From Undibacter mobilis (GTDB lineage Bacteria > Pseudomonadota > Alphaproteobacteria > Rhizobiales > Xanthobacteraceae), in the NCBI RefSeq assembly GCF_003367195.1, contig NZ_QRGO01000001.1, positions 2,776,501 through 2,840,500 on the forward strand: 64,000 nt of DNA, given 5' to 3'. Positions 9,267 through 19,177 of the stretch are shown here, in pieces. The notes below the pieces were generated by a model, which had not been told where the DNA came from, ran no database searches, and worked only from the letters and a program-made list of their open reading frames with translations. Position 1 is the stretch's first letter. Every line of letters starts with the position of its first letter. The position numbers were made by a program, and so were the translations under genes.

Positions 9267-11038
9267 GACGATCCTGCGTGAGTCATTTCCAGCAAGTACT
9301 TTTGCATGTCCCAGGCGCCGGTCGGACACCGTTCGGCGCACAGGCCGCAATGCAGGCAGACGTCCTCATCCTTGACCATGACGCGGCCGGTCTTGAGACC
9401 GTCCTGCACGTAAAGGTCCTGGGTCAGGTTGAGCGCCGGCACCAGGAGGCGCTGGCGCAACTCCTTCTCCTCGCCGTTCGGCGTGAAGGTGATGCAGTCC
9501 ATCGGGCAGATGTCGACGCAGGCGTCGCATTCGATGCACAGGTTGGCGGAGAAGACCGTCTGCACGTCGCAGTTCAGGCAGCGCCCGGCTTCCTTCAGCG
9601 CCAGCTTGGCGTCGAATCCGAGTTCGACCTCGGCCTTGATGTCTTTCAGCGCCGTGCCCAGATCGCGCAGCGGCACCTTGAAGCGAAGGTCCGGCTCGAT
9701 GGCATTGTCATACGACCATTCGTGAATGCCCATCTTCTGGCTGATGACCTCGACCGCGGGCAGGGGGCGGTCGGCGATGTCCTCGCCATTGAGCATTTTG
9801 TCGATCGACACCGCGGCTTCGTGACCGTGCGCCACCGCCCAGATGATGTTCTTCGGGCCGAAGGCGGCGTCGCCGCCGAAGAACACCTTGGGATGCGTCG
9901 AGCGGAAGGTGACCTGATCGACCTTCGGCATGTCCCAGTCGCCGAACTCGATGCCGCAGTCGCGCTCGATCCAGGGGAAGGCGTTTTCCTGGCCGACCGC
10001 GACCAGCACATCGTCGCATGGGAAATGCTGATCGGGCTCGCCGGCGGGCACCAGCTTGCGCCGACCCTTGGCGTCGAATTCCGCCTTCACCTTCTCGAAG
10101 GTGATGCCGGTGAGCTTGCCGTTCTGGTGTGTGAACGCTTTCGGCACGAGGTAATTGTGGATCGGGATGCCCTCGTGCTGGGCGTCTTCCTTTTCCCAGG
10201 GGCTCGCCTTCATCTCCTCGAAGCCGGAGCGTACGACCACCTGTACGTCCTCGCCGCCGAGACGGCGCGCCGAGCGGCAGCAGTCCATCGCGGTGTTGCC
10301 GCCGCCGAGCACGATGACGCGCTTGCCGATCTTGCTGATATGGCCGAACGACACCGACGACAGCCAGTCGATGCCGATATGGATATTGGCGGCGGCTTCC
10401 TTGCGGCCGGGAATGTCGAGATCGCGTCCGCGCGGCGCGCCGGTGCCGACGAAAATGGCGTCGAAGTTTTCCGACAGCAGCTTCTTCATGGAGGAGATAA
10501 CGGTGCCGCCGCGGAATTCGACGCCGAGATTGAGAATGTACCCCGTCTCTTCGTCGATGACGCTATCGGGCAAACGGAATTTCGGGATCTGCGAGCGGAT
10601 CATGCCGCCGGCTTTGCGGTCGCCATCGAACACCACGCATTCATAGCCGAGCGGGGCGAGGTCGCGTGCCACAGTGAGCGAGGCGGGACCACCGCCGACC
10701 AGCGCAATGCGCTTGCCGTTCTTCCGCTGCGGCTTCGGTGGCATGCGAGCCGTTACGTCGTCCTTGAGATCGGCGGCCACGCGCTTGAGGCGGCAGATCG
10801 CGACCGGCTCTTCCTCGACGCGGCCGCGCCGGCAGGCCGGTTCGCACGGGCGATCGCAGGTGCGCCCGAGCACGCCCGGAAACACGTTCGATTGCCAGTT
10901 GATCATGTAGGCGTCGGAGTACCGCCCATGTGCGATCAGCCGGATATATTCGGGAACGGGTGTATGCGCCGGGCAAGCATACTGGCAGTCCACCACCTTG
11001 TGGAAGTACTGCGGGTCGGAAATGTCCGTACTCTTCAT
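9236..11038 (-). CDS. FAD/Fe-S NAD(P)H oxidoreductase (GltD-like with C-terminal ferredoxin domain), KorQ-like
   Basis: 600 residues in three parts: an N-terminal GltD-type [4Fe-4S] domain (cysteines near 18, 22, 65 and 69; CDRPCEPACRRG), a flavin/NAD(P) disulfide-oxidoreductase core (ALVGGGPASLTVARD, VIVLGGGNTAMDC, a VGQENAF stretch), and a C-terminal 2x[4Fe-4S] ferredoxin domain (CIECDACVDICPMDC and CLHCGLCAERCP). A GAGGAA ribosome site decides the ATG at 11038 over an upstream GTG. Leading the korA-korB operon, it probably passes electrons from the 2-oxoacid enzyme to NADP+, or in reverse, as reported for KorQ of the Azoarcus 2-oxoglutarate:NADP+ oxidoreductase. Role is inferred from context. 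Confidence 0.88.
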   Translation of the reverse strand: MKSTDISDPQYFHKVVDCQYACPAHTPVPEYIRLIAHGRYSDAYMINWQSNVFPGVLGRTCDRPCEPACRRGRVEEEPVAICRLKRVAADLKDDVTARMPPKPQRKNGKRIALVGGGPASLTVARDLAPLGYECVVFDGDRKAGGMIRSQIPKFRLPDSVIDEETGYILNLGVEFRGGTVISSMKKLLSENFDAIFVGTGAPRGRDLDIPGRKEAAANIHIGIDWLSSVSFGHISKIGKRVIVLGGGNTAMDCCRSARRLGGEDVQVVVRSGFEEMKASPWEKEDAQHEGIPIHNYLVPKAFTHQNGKLTGITFEKVKAEFDAKGRRKLVPAGEPDQHFPCDDVLVAVGQENAFPWIERDCGIEFGDWDMPKVDQVTFRSTHPKVFFGGDAAFGPKNIIWAVAHGHEAAVSIDKMLNGEDIADRPLPAVEVISQKMGIHEWSYDNAIEPDLRFKVPLRDLGTALKDIKAEVELGFDAKLALKEAGRCLNCDVQTVFSANLCIECDACVDICPMDCITFTPNGEEKELRQRLLVPALNLTQDLYVQDGLKTGRVMVKDEDVCLHCGLCAERCPTGAWDMQKYLLEMTHAGSSCRPPRRSAA

Positions 11039-11353
11039 TGCTTCCTCGACCGCGAGTGACACGACGGCACTCTGGCGCCGCGCTTCGCGTACGGCCGCTC
11101 ATCGCGACCAGTCCCCCAAATCGGCCTGTTTTCTAAGCTCAGGCTCGACTCTTGAAGGTGATCATATGACTTAGAATAAATTTAGGCTACGGGCCGCAGT
11201 GGCGCAGGGGGCTCCATAAGCGGTGCCTCCTGCCTTTCGCAACGCGGCATAACCATCTAAGAAGCCGGCGGAAAACCAGTACTGACACGCCGGATTTCCG
11301 GGCTGTTGCGATGCGATAATGCCGCCCTGGCGGATGCGATAACCGAGATGTGA
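11039..11353. other. Divergent intergenic region between the kor operon and ATP12 gene
   Basis: About 315 bases without a convincing gene; promoters for the divergent kor operon and ATP12 gene must lie here. An AT-rich patch at about 11163-11185 stands out from the GC-rich surroundings and could be the kor promoter. No strong inverted repeat, riboswitch or tRNA was seen. Confidence 0.5.
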
Positions 11354-12145
11354 ATGCGCGATATTTTCAACGACATTTTCGAGAACCAGCCGAAGGATCC
11401 GATGGTATCGGCCCGGCAGGGCGCCAAGACGCCTTTACGCAAGCGCTTCTACAAGGAAGCGCGGGCCGGCGAGGCAGGCCAACAGGGCCATCCGCTGTTG
11501 CTCGACGGCAAGCCGGTGATGACGCCGGCACGGCGGCCGCTGCTGGCACCGTCGCCCGTGCTGGCCGACGCGTTGGCGGGCGAATGGCAGGCGCAGGAGA
11601 TTGAGATCGATCCGGCGCGCATGCCGCTGACGCGGCTCGCCAACGTCATCGTTGATGGCATCGTGCCCGCACCGGCAGCGGTCGCCGACGAGATCGGCAA
11701 ATATCTCGGTTCTGACCTTCTGTGTTATCGCGCCCACGAGCCGGCCGGTCTTGTGGCGCGGCAGAACGAATTGTGGAATCCGGTGCTTGACTGGGCGCGT
11801 GATGACCTCGGCGCGCGCTTCGTGCTGATAGAAGGCATTGTCTTTGCCGAACAGCCGAGGGAAGCGATTGAAGCCGCGCGCAAGGTCATACCCGTCGATT
11901 CAAGTGATCTGAAAAATATCTGGCGCCTCGGCGCCATGGCGTCGGTGACCACCATCACCGGCTCGGCCTTGATCGCGCTGGCGCTCAATGCCGGCGCCTT
12001 CGGCGCCGATGCGCTCTGGGCGGCCGCGCATGTCGATGAGGATTTCCAGATGTCGCAGTGGGGCCGCTACGAAGCGGCGATCGAACGTCGCGCCGCGCGC
12101 TTTGCCGAATATGAGGCCGCGGCAAAGGTGTTGAAGCTGGTTTGA
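11354..12145 (+). CDS. ATP12 family F1-ATPase assembly chaperone
   Basis: ATP12 proteins bind the alpha subunit of F1-ATPase during assembly; in bacteria they occur mainly in alphaproteobacteria and are shared with mitochondria. The 263 residues carry the family features: a TPLRKRFYKEA start of the fold, LLLDGKPVMTPARRPL, LADALAGEWQAQ, DPARMPLTRLAN, SDLLCYRAHEP and the C-terminal ALNAGAFGADALWAAAHVDEDFQ. It stands alone on the plus strand and its stop is followed 7 bases later by an interspersed hairpin repeat that could serve as a terminator. Confidence 0.92.
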   Translation: MRDIFNDIFENQPKDPMVSARQGAKTPLRKRFYKEARAGEAGQQGHPLLLDGKPVMTPARRPLLAPSPVLADALAGEWQAQEIEIDPARMPLTRLANVIVDGIVPAPAAVADEIGKYLGSDLLCYRAHEPAGLVARQNELWNPVLDWARDDLGARFVLIEGIVFAEQPREAIEAARKVIPVDSSDLKNIWRLGAMASVTTITGSALIALALNAGAFGADALWAAAHVDEDFQMSQWGRYEAAIERRAARFAEYEAAAKVLKLV

Positions 12146-12152
12146 AAGGATC

Positions 12153-12192
12153 GTCATTCCGGGGCGCTGCTAAAGGCGCGTCCCGGAATGAC
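12153..12192. repeat. Interspersed inverted repeat (GTCATTCCGGG type), copy 1
   Basis: An 11-base arm GTCATTCCGGG (12153-12163) is perfectly complementary to CCCGGAATGAC (12182-12192), leaving an 18-base loop rich in GCGC. A second copy with the same arms is at 62193-62236, also immediately downstream of a gene. It probably forms a stem-loop in the transcript and may act as a 3' boundary. Confidence 0.85.
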
Positions 12193-12263
12193 AGGTAGAG
12201 AAAAAAGAGCGGATGCTTTCGCAGCCGCCCTTTGTCGTCAGCTCGATGTTCGCAACCCGCGCT

Positions 12264-12734
12264 TTAGAACTCGCGCGCGATCGCCGCATCGACCGAGTAA
12301 CGGCCGCCGCCGCGCAGCACGAAGGACAGCGCGACGATGCCCCACAGCAGCGGATATTCGTAGCCGCCGTCGGTCCAGAAGAAGCCGGCCGGCAGATGCA
12401 CCTTCACTGCGGCGACGATCATCAGTCCGGCCACCAGCGCCGCGACCGGGCGGGTGAGGAAGCCAGCCGCCAGGAACAGGCCACCGACGAACTCGATCAG
12501 GCCGGCAATCAGCGCGAACGAGGCGGGTAGGCCGAGCTTGGTGGCAAAGAACTGCCCGGTGGCCTCGACGCCGTAGCCGCCGAAAGCGCCGAACAGCTTC
12601 TGCGCGCCGTGCGGCACTAGCAGCAGGCCGGCGGCGATGCGGGTCAGCGGCTCGCCCAGCGGGGCGAGGGCATTAGTGACAGGGGCCAGCGCGGGGATCA
12701 GCGGGCGGGCGGTGGTGTAGGTCGCATTCGACAT
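12264..12734 (-). CDS. DoxX family membrane protein
   Basis: A 156-residue inner-membrane protein with about four hydrophobic helices. DoxX signatures are RIAAGLLLVPHGAQKLFGAFGGYG and LIAGLIEFVGGLFLAAGFLTRPVA. Members include quinone-linked oxidoreductase subunits, but most have no known role. The start at 12734 is used because it gives the family N-terminus. It is transcribed divergently from a LysR regulator across a region with a clear dyad, so it is the likely target of that regulator. Confidence 0.9.
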   Translation of the reverse strand: MSNATYTTARPLIPALAPVTNALAPLGEPLTRIAAGLLLVPHGAQKLFGAFGGYGVEATGQFFATKLGLPASFALIAGLIEFVGGLFLAAGFLTRPVAALVAGLMIVAAVKVHLPAGFFWTDGGYEYPLLWGIVALSFVLRGGGRYSVDAAIAREF

Positions 12735-12842
12735 GGTCGCCTCCAAGGTTCGGATCGGGGTGAAATTCGCGTGGCCGGGCGGGATCGCCTCGGCCTGTGC
12801 CCGCAGATGTAGAGCCCATTCCAAGATGCAACAATCTATGAT

Positions 12843-12864
12843 ATTGTAACAATACTGTTGCAAT
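12843..12864. promoter_or_regulatory. Probable LysR-type operator dyad between doxX and lysR genes
   Basis: ATTGTAACAA and TTGCAAT-containing arms form an imperfect dyad centred near 12853. A further related half-site, TGCAACAAT, lies at 12827-12835, giving three similar half-sites in 38 bases. The position, 13 bases before the regulator start and about 110 bases upstream of the doxX start, fits an autoregulated divergent LysR promoter. The seen part is the symmetry; binding is inferred. Confidence 0.65.
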
Positions 12865-12877
12865 ATTCGGGACAATC

Positions 12878-13795
12878 ATGGATCGGCTCGCCGCCCTCCA
12901 AGCCTTCGCCAAGGTCGCGGAAACACAGTCTTTTTCCGAGGCCGCCCGACGCCTTAGGTCGTCCAAATCGGCTGTTAGCCGTCATGTGGCGGCGCTGGAG
13001 GCCGGTCTCGGCGCCCGGCTCTTCCACCGCACCACGCGCTCGCTGACCCTCACCGAAGCCGGCCGCGACTACTTTGCGCGGGCCAGCCGCATCCTTGCCG
13101 ATCTGGAGGAGGCGGACGCGTCAGTCAGCCAACTTCAGGCCGCGCCGCGCGGGCGCCTGCGGGTTAATGCGCCGATGAGTTTCGGCTTTCTGCATCTCGC
13201 CCCGGCTTTGGGGGACTTTCTCGCCCGCTATCCGGAGGTCGAGCTCGACGTCACGCTGAGCGACCGTTTCGTCGATCTGGTCGACGAGGGCGTCGATGTC
13301 GCGGTGCGCATCGGCAGCCTGACCGATTCAAGCCTGGTGGCGCGGCGGCTCGCGAGCATTCGCCGCGTGCTCTGTGCCAGCCCGGATTATCTGAAACGCC
13401 GCGGCGTGCCGCAGACACCGGACGATCTGAAACGCCACGATTGCCTCAGCAACACCAATATCAACATCACGCGCGAATGGCGCTTCATTCATCCTGACGA
13501 TGGCACACCATGGCCGGTCGAGGTGAGGGGCCGCATGAATGCCAATAGTGGCGACATGCTGCGCGTGGCGGCGCTGCACGGCCATGGCTTCGTGCATCTG
13601 CCGACCTTCATTGTCGGTGATGACCTCAAGGCCGGGACTCTGATCAGCGTGCTCGAACCCTATATCGCGCAGGACCTGACCTTGAACGCGGTCTATCCGA
13701 CGGCGCGGCACCTCTCGCCCAAGGTGCGCGCCTTCGTCGATTTCCTCGCCGAACGCTTCGGCGGCGACAGGCCGTATTGGGACGCGACGGCGTAG
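12878..13795 (+). CDS. LysR family transcriptional regulator
   Basis: A 305-residue regulator with an N-terminal winged helix-turn-helix (residues 1-60: MDRLAALQAFAKVAETQSF, SAVSRHVAALEAGLGARLF) and a LysR substrate-binding domain (about 90-295; GRLRVNAPMSFG, DLVDEGVDVAVRIG). The sequence type is the CrgA/PA-style branch that commonly represses a divergent oxidoreductase or DoxX gene. It probably binds the dyad at 12827-12864 and controls the doxX-like gene and itself. The inducer is unknown. Confidence 0.93.
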   Translation: MDRLAALQAFAKVAETQSFSEAARRLRSSKSAVSRHVAALEAGLGARLFHRTTRSLTLTEAGRDYFARASRILADLEEADASVSQLQAAPRGRLRVNAPMSFGFLHLAPALGDFLARYPEVELDVTLSDRFVDLVDEGVDVAVRIGSLTDSSLVARRLASIRRVLCASPDYLKRRGVPQTPDDLKRHDCLSNTNINITREWRFIHPDDGTPWPVEVRGRMNANSGDMLRVAALHGHGFVHLPTFIVGDDLKAGTLISVLEPYIAQDLTLNAVYPTARHLSPKVRAFVDFLAERFGGDRPYWDATA

Positions 13796-13836
13796 TCGAC
13801 GTCCGTGATATGATCGCGACTCTCCGGGGGGCACCT

Positions 13837-14787
13837 ATGAAAATCACGCTCGATCTGTCCAAGCTCGTCGAGGACGGCAAGCTGACGGCCGAGGAGGCTG
13901 AACGTCTCAAGGCGCTGGCCTCGCAGGAGACCGGCTCGCTCGGCGTCAATATCCTGATCGGCTTCGGCGTCATCTCCATCGCTGCCGGGGCAGTGGCGCT
14001 GCTGCCGAGCGCGGCGACGGTGATCGCCGTCGGCATTCTCCTGTTCATGCTCGGCCTCGCTGTGGTGCTCAACAAGGTCACGCAATGGGCGGTGTTCGGA
14101 CAGATCTGTCTGGTCACCGGTGCGCTGATGTTTGCCGGCGGCGTCATCGGCGAGATGGAAGGTTCGGTCGCTTCGATGCTGATCGTCACTGCAGCGCTGG
14201 CCGCGGCGTCGCTTGCCGCACGCTCCAGTCTTCTGGCTGCGCTGGCCGTCATCGCGCTGTCGGCGACGCTCGGCGCCCGCACCGGCTACAGCCATGCGAT
14301 GTATTCGCTGGCCATCTTCGAGCCGACATTGACGATCGTTCTGTTCGCGGCGCTGGCGCTGCTGGCTTACTGGGGTTCGCTGCGGCTCAAGGCCGATGAC
14401 GAGCGCCTCGCCGTCATAGTGGCGCGCACGTCGATCCTGCTGGTCAATTTCGGCTTCTGGGTCGGCTCGCTGTGGGGCGATCCGTTGTTTCTGCTGCGCG
14501 GTTTCAAGGATCACAATCCGGCCGAGATGATGCGGAGCATCGTCATTCCGGATTACGTCTTCAGCAGCGGCTGGGCGCTGGCGCTGATCGGCGCCGCGCT
14601 CTGGGCGGTGACGGTGAACCGGCGCTGGCTCGTCAATATCGCCGCCGCCTTCGGCGCCATCCACTTTTATACGCAGTGGTTCGAGCGCCTTGGCGCCACA
14701 CCTTTCTCGGTGCTGCTCGCCGGCGTGCTGATGTTGGTGATCGCCTACGGGCTGTGGATGTTCAATCGGCGGATGGCGTCGGCCTAG
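13837..14787 (+). CDS. DUF2157-like polytopic membrane protein
   Basis: 316 residues. The first 40 are soluble and helical (LSKLVEDGKLTAEEAERLKAL, a typical DUF2157 opening), followed by about eight to nine hydrophobic helices ending near the C-terminus. ATG 13837 is chosen over an upstream in-frame start because the soluble N-terminal helix pair begins here. It follows the LysR gene by 41 bases and its 3' end overlaps the convergent DUF4260 gene by 26 bases. Function unknown. Confidence 0.82.
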   Translation: MKITLDLSKLVEDGKLTAEEAERLKALASQETGSLGVNILIGFGVISIAAGAVALLPSAATVIAVGILLFMLGLAVVLNKVTQWAVFGQICLVTGALMFAGGVIGEMEGSVASMLIVTAALAAASLAARSSLLAALAVIALSATLGARTGYSHAMYSLAIFEPTLTIVLFAALALLAYWGSLRLKADDERLAVIVARTSILLVNFGFWVGSLWGDPLFLLRGFKDHNPAEMMRSIVIPDYVFSSGWALALIGAALWAVTVNRRWLVNIAAAFGAIHFYTQWFERLGATPFSVLLAGVLMLVIAYGLWMFNRRMASA

Positions 14788-15169
14788 CGTCGCGCCCGAT
14801 GCGGCCGAGATGAGTGAAGCCGAAGCCGGCGGCGTATTTCAGACCATAGCCGAGCACGCGGTCGAAACCGATATGCGCGGCCCAGATCAGCGCCAGTGCG
14901 ATGACCAATGTCTTGGCGAGCAGCAAGCCGGCGACACCGAGCGCCGCCGGTGCAATCAGCGTGTGCAGACAATTATAGGCGATAGCGCCGAGGCGCGGGC
15001 CGCCGAGATAGCCGGCGAAGCTCAGGTCGGGCGCGAGAAACAGCGCGGCGAACAGCCACCACGACTCGCCGGTTCGCGCGTAGAGCAGGACGGCGATCGC
15101 GAGCAATGCCGCGCCCTCGGCCCGCACCAGGAGCCGAGGGACGCCGGTAGCCGACCCGGTTTCGTTCAT
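14762..15169 (-). CDS. DUF4260 family membrane protein
   Basis: A 135-residue protein with about four membrane helices and the family features LFLAPDLSFAGYLGGPRLGAIAYN and IWAAHIGFDRVLGYGLKY...FTHLG. No biochemical role is established for the family. It lies 15 bases downstream of the dps gene on the same strand, so the two are probably cotranscribed. Confidence 0.87.
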   Translation of the reverse strand: MNETGSATGVPRLLVRAEGAALLAIAVLLYARTGESWWLFAALFLAPDLSFAGYLGGPRLGAIAYNCLHTLIAPAALGVAGLLLAKTLVIALALIWAAHIGFDRVLGYGLKYAAGFGFTHLGRIGRDARPTPSAD

Positions 15170-15184
15170 TTGTTCAATTGGCCC

Positions 15185-15700
15185 TTAGTGGCCGTCGGGC
15201 GAGCCCTTGCGGCCGATCTCGTAGAGGAACCAGACGCGCTTTTCGGCGGCGTCGATGTAGTTCTCCAGCAGGCTCGCAGTGGCGACGTCGTTATGTTCGT
15301 CGCACAAATCGTGGGTCTCGCGCATGGCGGTGATGACGCGCTGGGTGTCGTCACGCAGCTCCGCGAGCATATCTTCCGGCGACACATAGGCGGCGTCGTT
15401 GTCGGCGATACGCGTCTTCTTGGCGATGTCGCCGATCGAGCGGATGGTGTTGCCGCCGATCTTGCGGACGCGCTCGGCCAGCTCATCGGTGGTGGCGAGG
15501 ATTTCGGCGGCCTGGTCGTCGAGCAGCAGGTGATAGTCGCGGAAATGCGGGCCGCTGACATGCCAGTGGAAATTCTTGGTCTTGATATAGAGCGCGAAGG
15601 CATCGGCGAGCAGCGCATTGACGGCGCCGGCAATGTCCTTGCGGGCATTGTCGCCGAGATCGCTCGGGGTTTTCAAACGCGGAGTGGCAGGAGGGGCCAT
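15185..15700 (-). CDS. dps: Dps family ferritin-like DNA-protection protein
   Basis: Dps forms dodecamers that oxidise and store iron and protect DNA in stationary phase or oxidative stress. The 171-residue protein shows the di-iron site region NFHWHVSGPHFRDYHLLLDD (His45, His57 and Asp61 region) and the helix-rich C-terminus ending KRVWFLYEIGR. The start at 15700 has an AAAGGA ribosome site; an upstream in-frame start lacks one. It heads a probable two-gene unit with the DUF4260 gene. Confidence 0.93.
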   Translation of the reverse strand: MAPPATPRLKTPSDLGDNARKDIAGAVNALLADAFALYIKTKNFHWHVSGPHFRDYHLLLDDQAAEILATTDELAERVRKIGGNTIRSIGDIAKKTRIADNDAAYVSPEDMLAELRDDTQRVITAMRETHDLCDEHNDVATASLLENYIDAAEKRVWFLYEIGRKGSPDGH

Positions 15701-15795
15701 GACGCAAATCCTTTGTTGGCAGGGATATGCCAATAATAGGTTGGAACCGGCAAAGTTCCATGTCGACTTAATGACGGTCGGCTATGCCCGTTTGC

Positions 15796-17424
15796 CTAGC
15801 CGCGTAATTCGGCTACCGCCGCCGCGACCCTTGCCATCAGCGCCGCCCAGTTGCCGCTGGAGTCCTGGCGGAATACTCGCATGGTCGGGTACCACGGCGT
15901 GTCGTCGCGCGAGATCATCCAGCGCCAGTCGGAAATCACCGGCACCGCGGTGAAGACCGGACGCCCCAGCGCGCCGGCCAGATGCACGATGGCGGTGTCG
16001 CAGCCGATCACCAGATCGAGATTGTCGATGATGGCCGCGGTGTCGAGGAAGAGCGGCGCCTTCGGATCGTTGTCGGCGTCGAGCACCTTGATCTGCTCGC
16101 GGAACGACACGCCCTTGATCTGTTCGAGCGGCGCGCCCTTCTGCAAGGCATAGAGTTCGACGCCGGGCAGGTCGGCGATGGCCTTGAAGGCGGCGAGCGG
16201 AATATCGCGCCGCGACGTCACGGTGCGGTCGGCATGGCCCGGCGCCCAGTTGATGCCGATACGGAATGCCTTGCGCTCGCCCAGCGTGTCGCGCCATTTG
16301 GCAACGCGCGCCGGCTCGGCCTTCAGGTAAGGCGCCTGGCACGGCATTTCGTCCGGCGTCAGCTCCATGATCCCGGGCACGCTCATCAGCGGCGCCCAGC
16401 GCATCGGCTTGTCGCTCGTCCGCAACTCGTCTTCGCTGGTAACGATGGTGACGCCTTCCAGCGTCGACAGCAAAGCCTTCAGCCCCGGCCGCACCATGAG
16501 GGTGACGTCATGGCCTTGCGCCGCCAGCCACGGCGCGAGCTGCGAGAACTGGATGGCGTCGCCGAGACCTTGCTCGCTCGTCAGCACGATGCGCTCGCCC
16601 TTGCGCTCCTCACCATGCCAGCGCGGCTCGGGCAGGGCCTTGTAGGTCGGCTCCGGCAACTGGCCGCGATGGTCGTAATCGGCAAAGCCCGCAGGCCAGT
16701 CGCCGAGCATCATCTTGATCTGGCCACGCGCGGCGAAAGCCTCATGCATGCGCGGCGCCGCCTTGATGGCCTGATCGTAGGAAGCGATCGCCTCCTTGAA
16801 GCGCGGCGAGGTCTCCGCGCCGCCGCCGAGATCGAGAAGGCCGAGATCCTTTAGCACCGCACCGCGGTTCATCAGGATGCGCGGATCGCCCGGCGAGCCC
16901 ATCAGCGCCTTGTCGTAATCCTTCAGCGCCTCGGCTGGGCGGCCGATGCTTTCATAAAGCGCGCCGCGGTTGATCAGGTCCGGCACCGAGGCCGGATCGA
17001 GGTCGATGGCCTTGTCGAAGCTCTTGAGCGCCTCCAGCGGCATGCCGGCATCGACCATGATATTGGCACGGTTGCCATGGGCGGCGGCGAGCTTGGGGTC
17101 GAGCGCGATGGCCTGGTCGATGGCCTTGATGGCCTCCAAGGGCTCGCCGAGCCGGTCCAGCGCCTGGCCCAGCACATTGTACATCTTGGCGGTGGCGGGG
17201 CCGAACTTGATGGCCCGGCGCACGACCTCGACGCCTTCCTTGAACTGGCCCTCGGCGCAGGCGACCACGGCGCAGCAATACAGCGCCTCGGCGTGCTCCG
17301 GATTGATCCGCAGCACCTCCATATACCGCTCCATCGCCGGGCGCAGCTGGCCCTGGCGGTGGTGGAAAAGGCCCTGTTGCAGGATCTGGGCGATGGTTTG
17401 CGGCGTGGCATTCGGATCGGTCAT
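15796..17424 (-). CDS. TPR-repeat protein with C-terminal glycosyltransferase-9-like domain
   Basis: 542 residues. The first ~270 are tandem tetratricopeptide repeats (for example AEALYCCAVVACAEGQFKEG, then EALKSFDKAIDLDPASV and EALKDYDKALMGSPGDPRI). The C-terminal part (from about 290) resembles the ADP-heptose/O-GlcNAc-like transferase fold: GERIVLTSEQGLGDAIQF, FRIGINWAPGHAD, and a final DTAIVHLAGALGRPVF. Such proteins occur in Hyphomicrobiales and may glycosylate cell-surface components or flagellin. Start at 17424 (MTDPNATP) is chosen because the upstream in-frame part is translated repeat DNA. Confidence 0.85.
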   Translation of the reverse strand: MTDPNATPQTIAQILQQGLFHHRQGQLRPAMERYMEVLRINPEHAEALYCCAVVACAEGQFKEGVEVVRRAIKFGPATAKMYNVLGQALDRLGEPLEAIKAIDQAIALDPKLAAAHGNRANIMVDAGMPLEALKSFDKAIDLDPASVPDLINRGALYESIGRPAEALKDYDKALMGSPGDPRILMNRGAVLKDLGLLDLGGGAETSPRFKEAIASYDQAIKAAPRMHEAFAARGQIKMMLGDWPAGFADYDHRGQLPEPTYKALPEPRWHGEERKGERIVLTSEQGLGDAIQFSQLAPWLAAQGHDVTLMVRPGLKALLSTLEGVTIVTSEDELRTSDKPMRWAPLMSVPGIMELTPDEMPCQAPYLKAEPARVAKWRDTLGERKAFRIGINWAPGHADRTVTSRRDIPLAAFKAIADLPGVELYALQKGAPLEQIKGVSFREQIKVLDADNDPKAPLFLDTAAIIDNLDLVIGCDTAIVHLAGALGRPVFTAVPVISDWRWMISRDDTPWYPTMRVFRQDSSGNWAALMARVAAAVAELRG

Positions 17425-17472
17425 GGCCGCGCTTCTAGGGGGGATTGGCTGGGATTCCAAGACTCCCTTTTC

Positions 17473-17567
17473 CGCCCTCATCCTGAGGAGCGGCCGCAGG
17501 CCGCGTCTCGAAGGATGGGGCGGCCTCATGGTTCGAGACGGGCCTTCCGGCCCTCCTCACCATGAGG
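17473..17567. repeat. Two adjacent palindromic repeat units (ATCCT type and CATGGT type)
   Basis: Unit 1 (17474-17522) runs from CTCATCCTGAGGAGC through a GGCCGC/GCCGC core to GTCTCGAAGGATGGGG. Unit 2 (17524-17567) has perfect 9-base outer arms CCTCATGGT and ACCATGAGG around a GGGCC/GGCCC core. Each can fold into a long hairpin. Read as the reverse complement, the pair matches the locus at 61200-61398, unit for unit. They lie in the divergent region between the TPR gene and pccB. Confidence 0.85.
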
Positions 17568-17647
17568 GTCGGTCCCCTTTTGCAGCGCACCCAAGGCTGT
17601 GACATTCTGCGGCCGAGACAAGATCGGGCAGGGGCCAGAAGACCACC

Positions 17648-19174
<1,527 letters not shown>

Positions 19175-19177
19175 CGG

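Noticed and set aside
9278..11059. A long plus-strand open frame opposite the KorQ-like gene
   Set aside because: The sense protein has many intact Fe-S and flavin motifs; the antisense frame has none and no ribosome site.
11163..11185. Possible second Irr box upstream of the kor operon (CTTAGAA half-site)
   Set aside because: Only one half matches the ICE consensus; the other half is not an inverted TTCTAAA, so the evidence is too weak.
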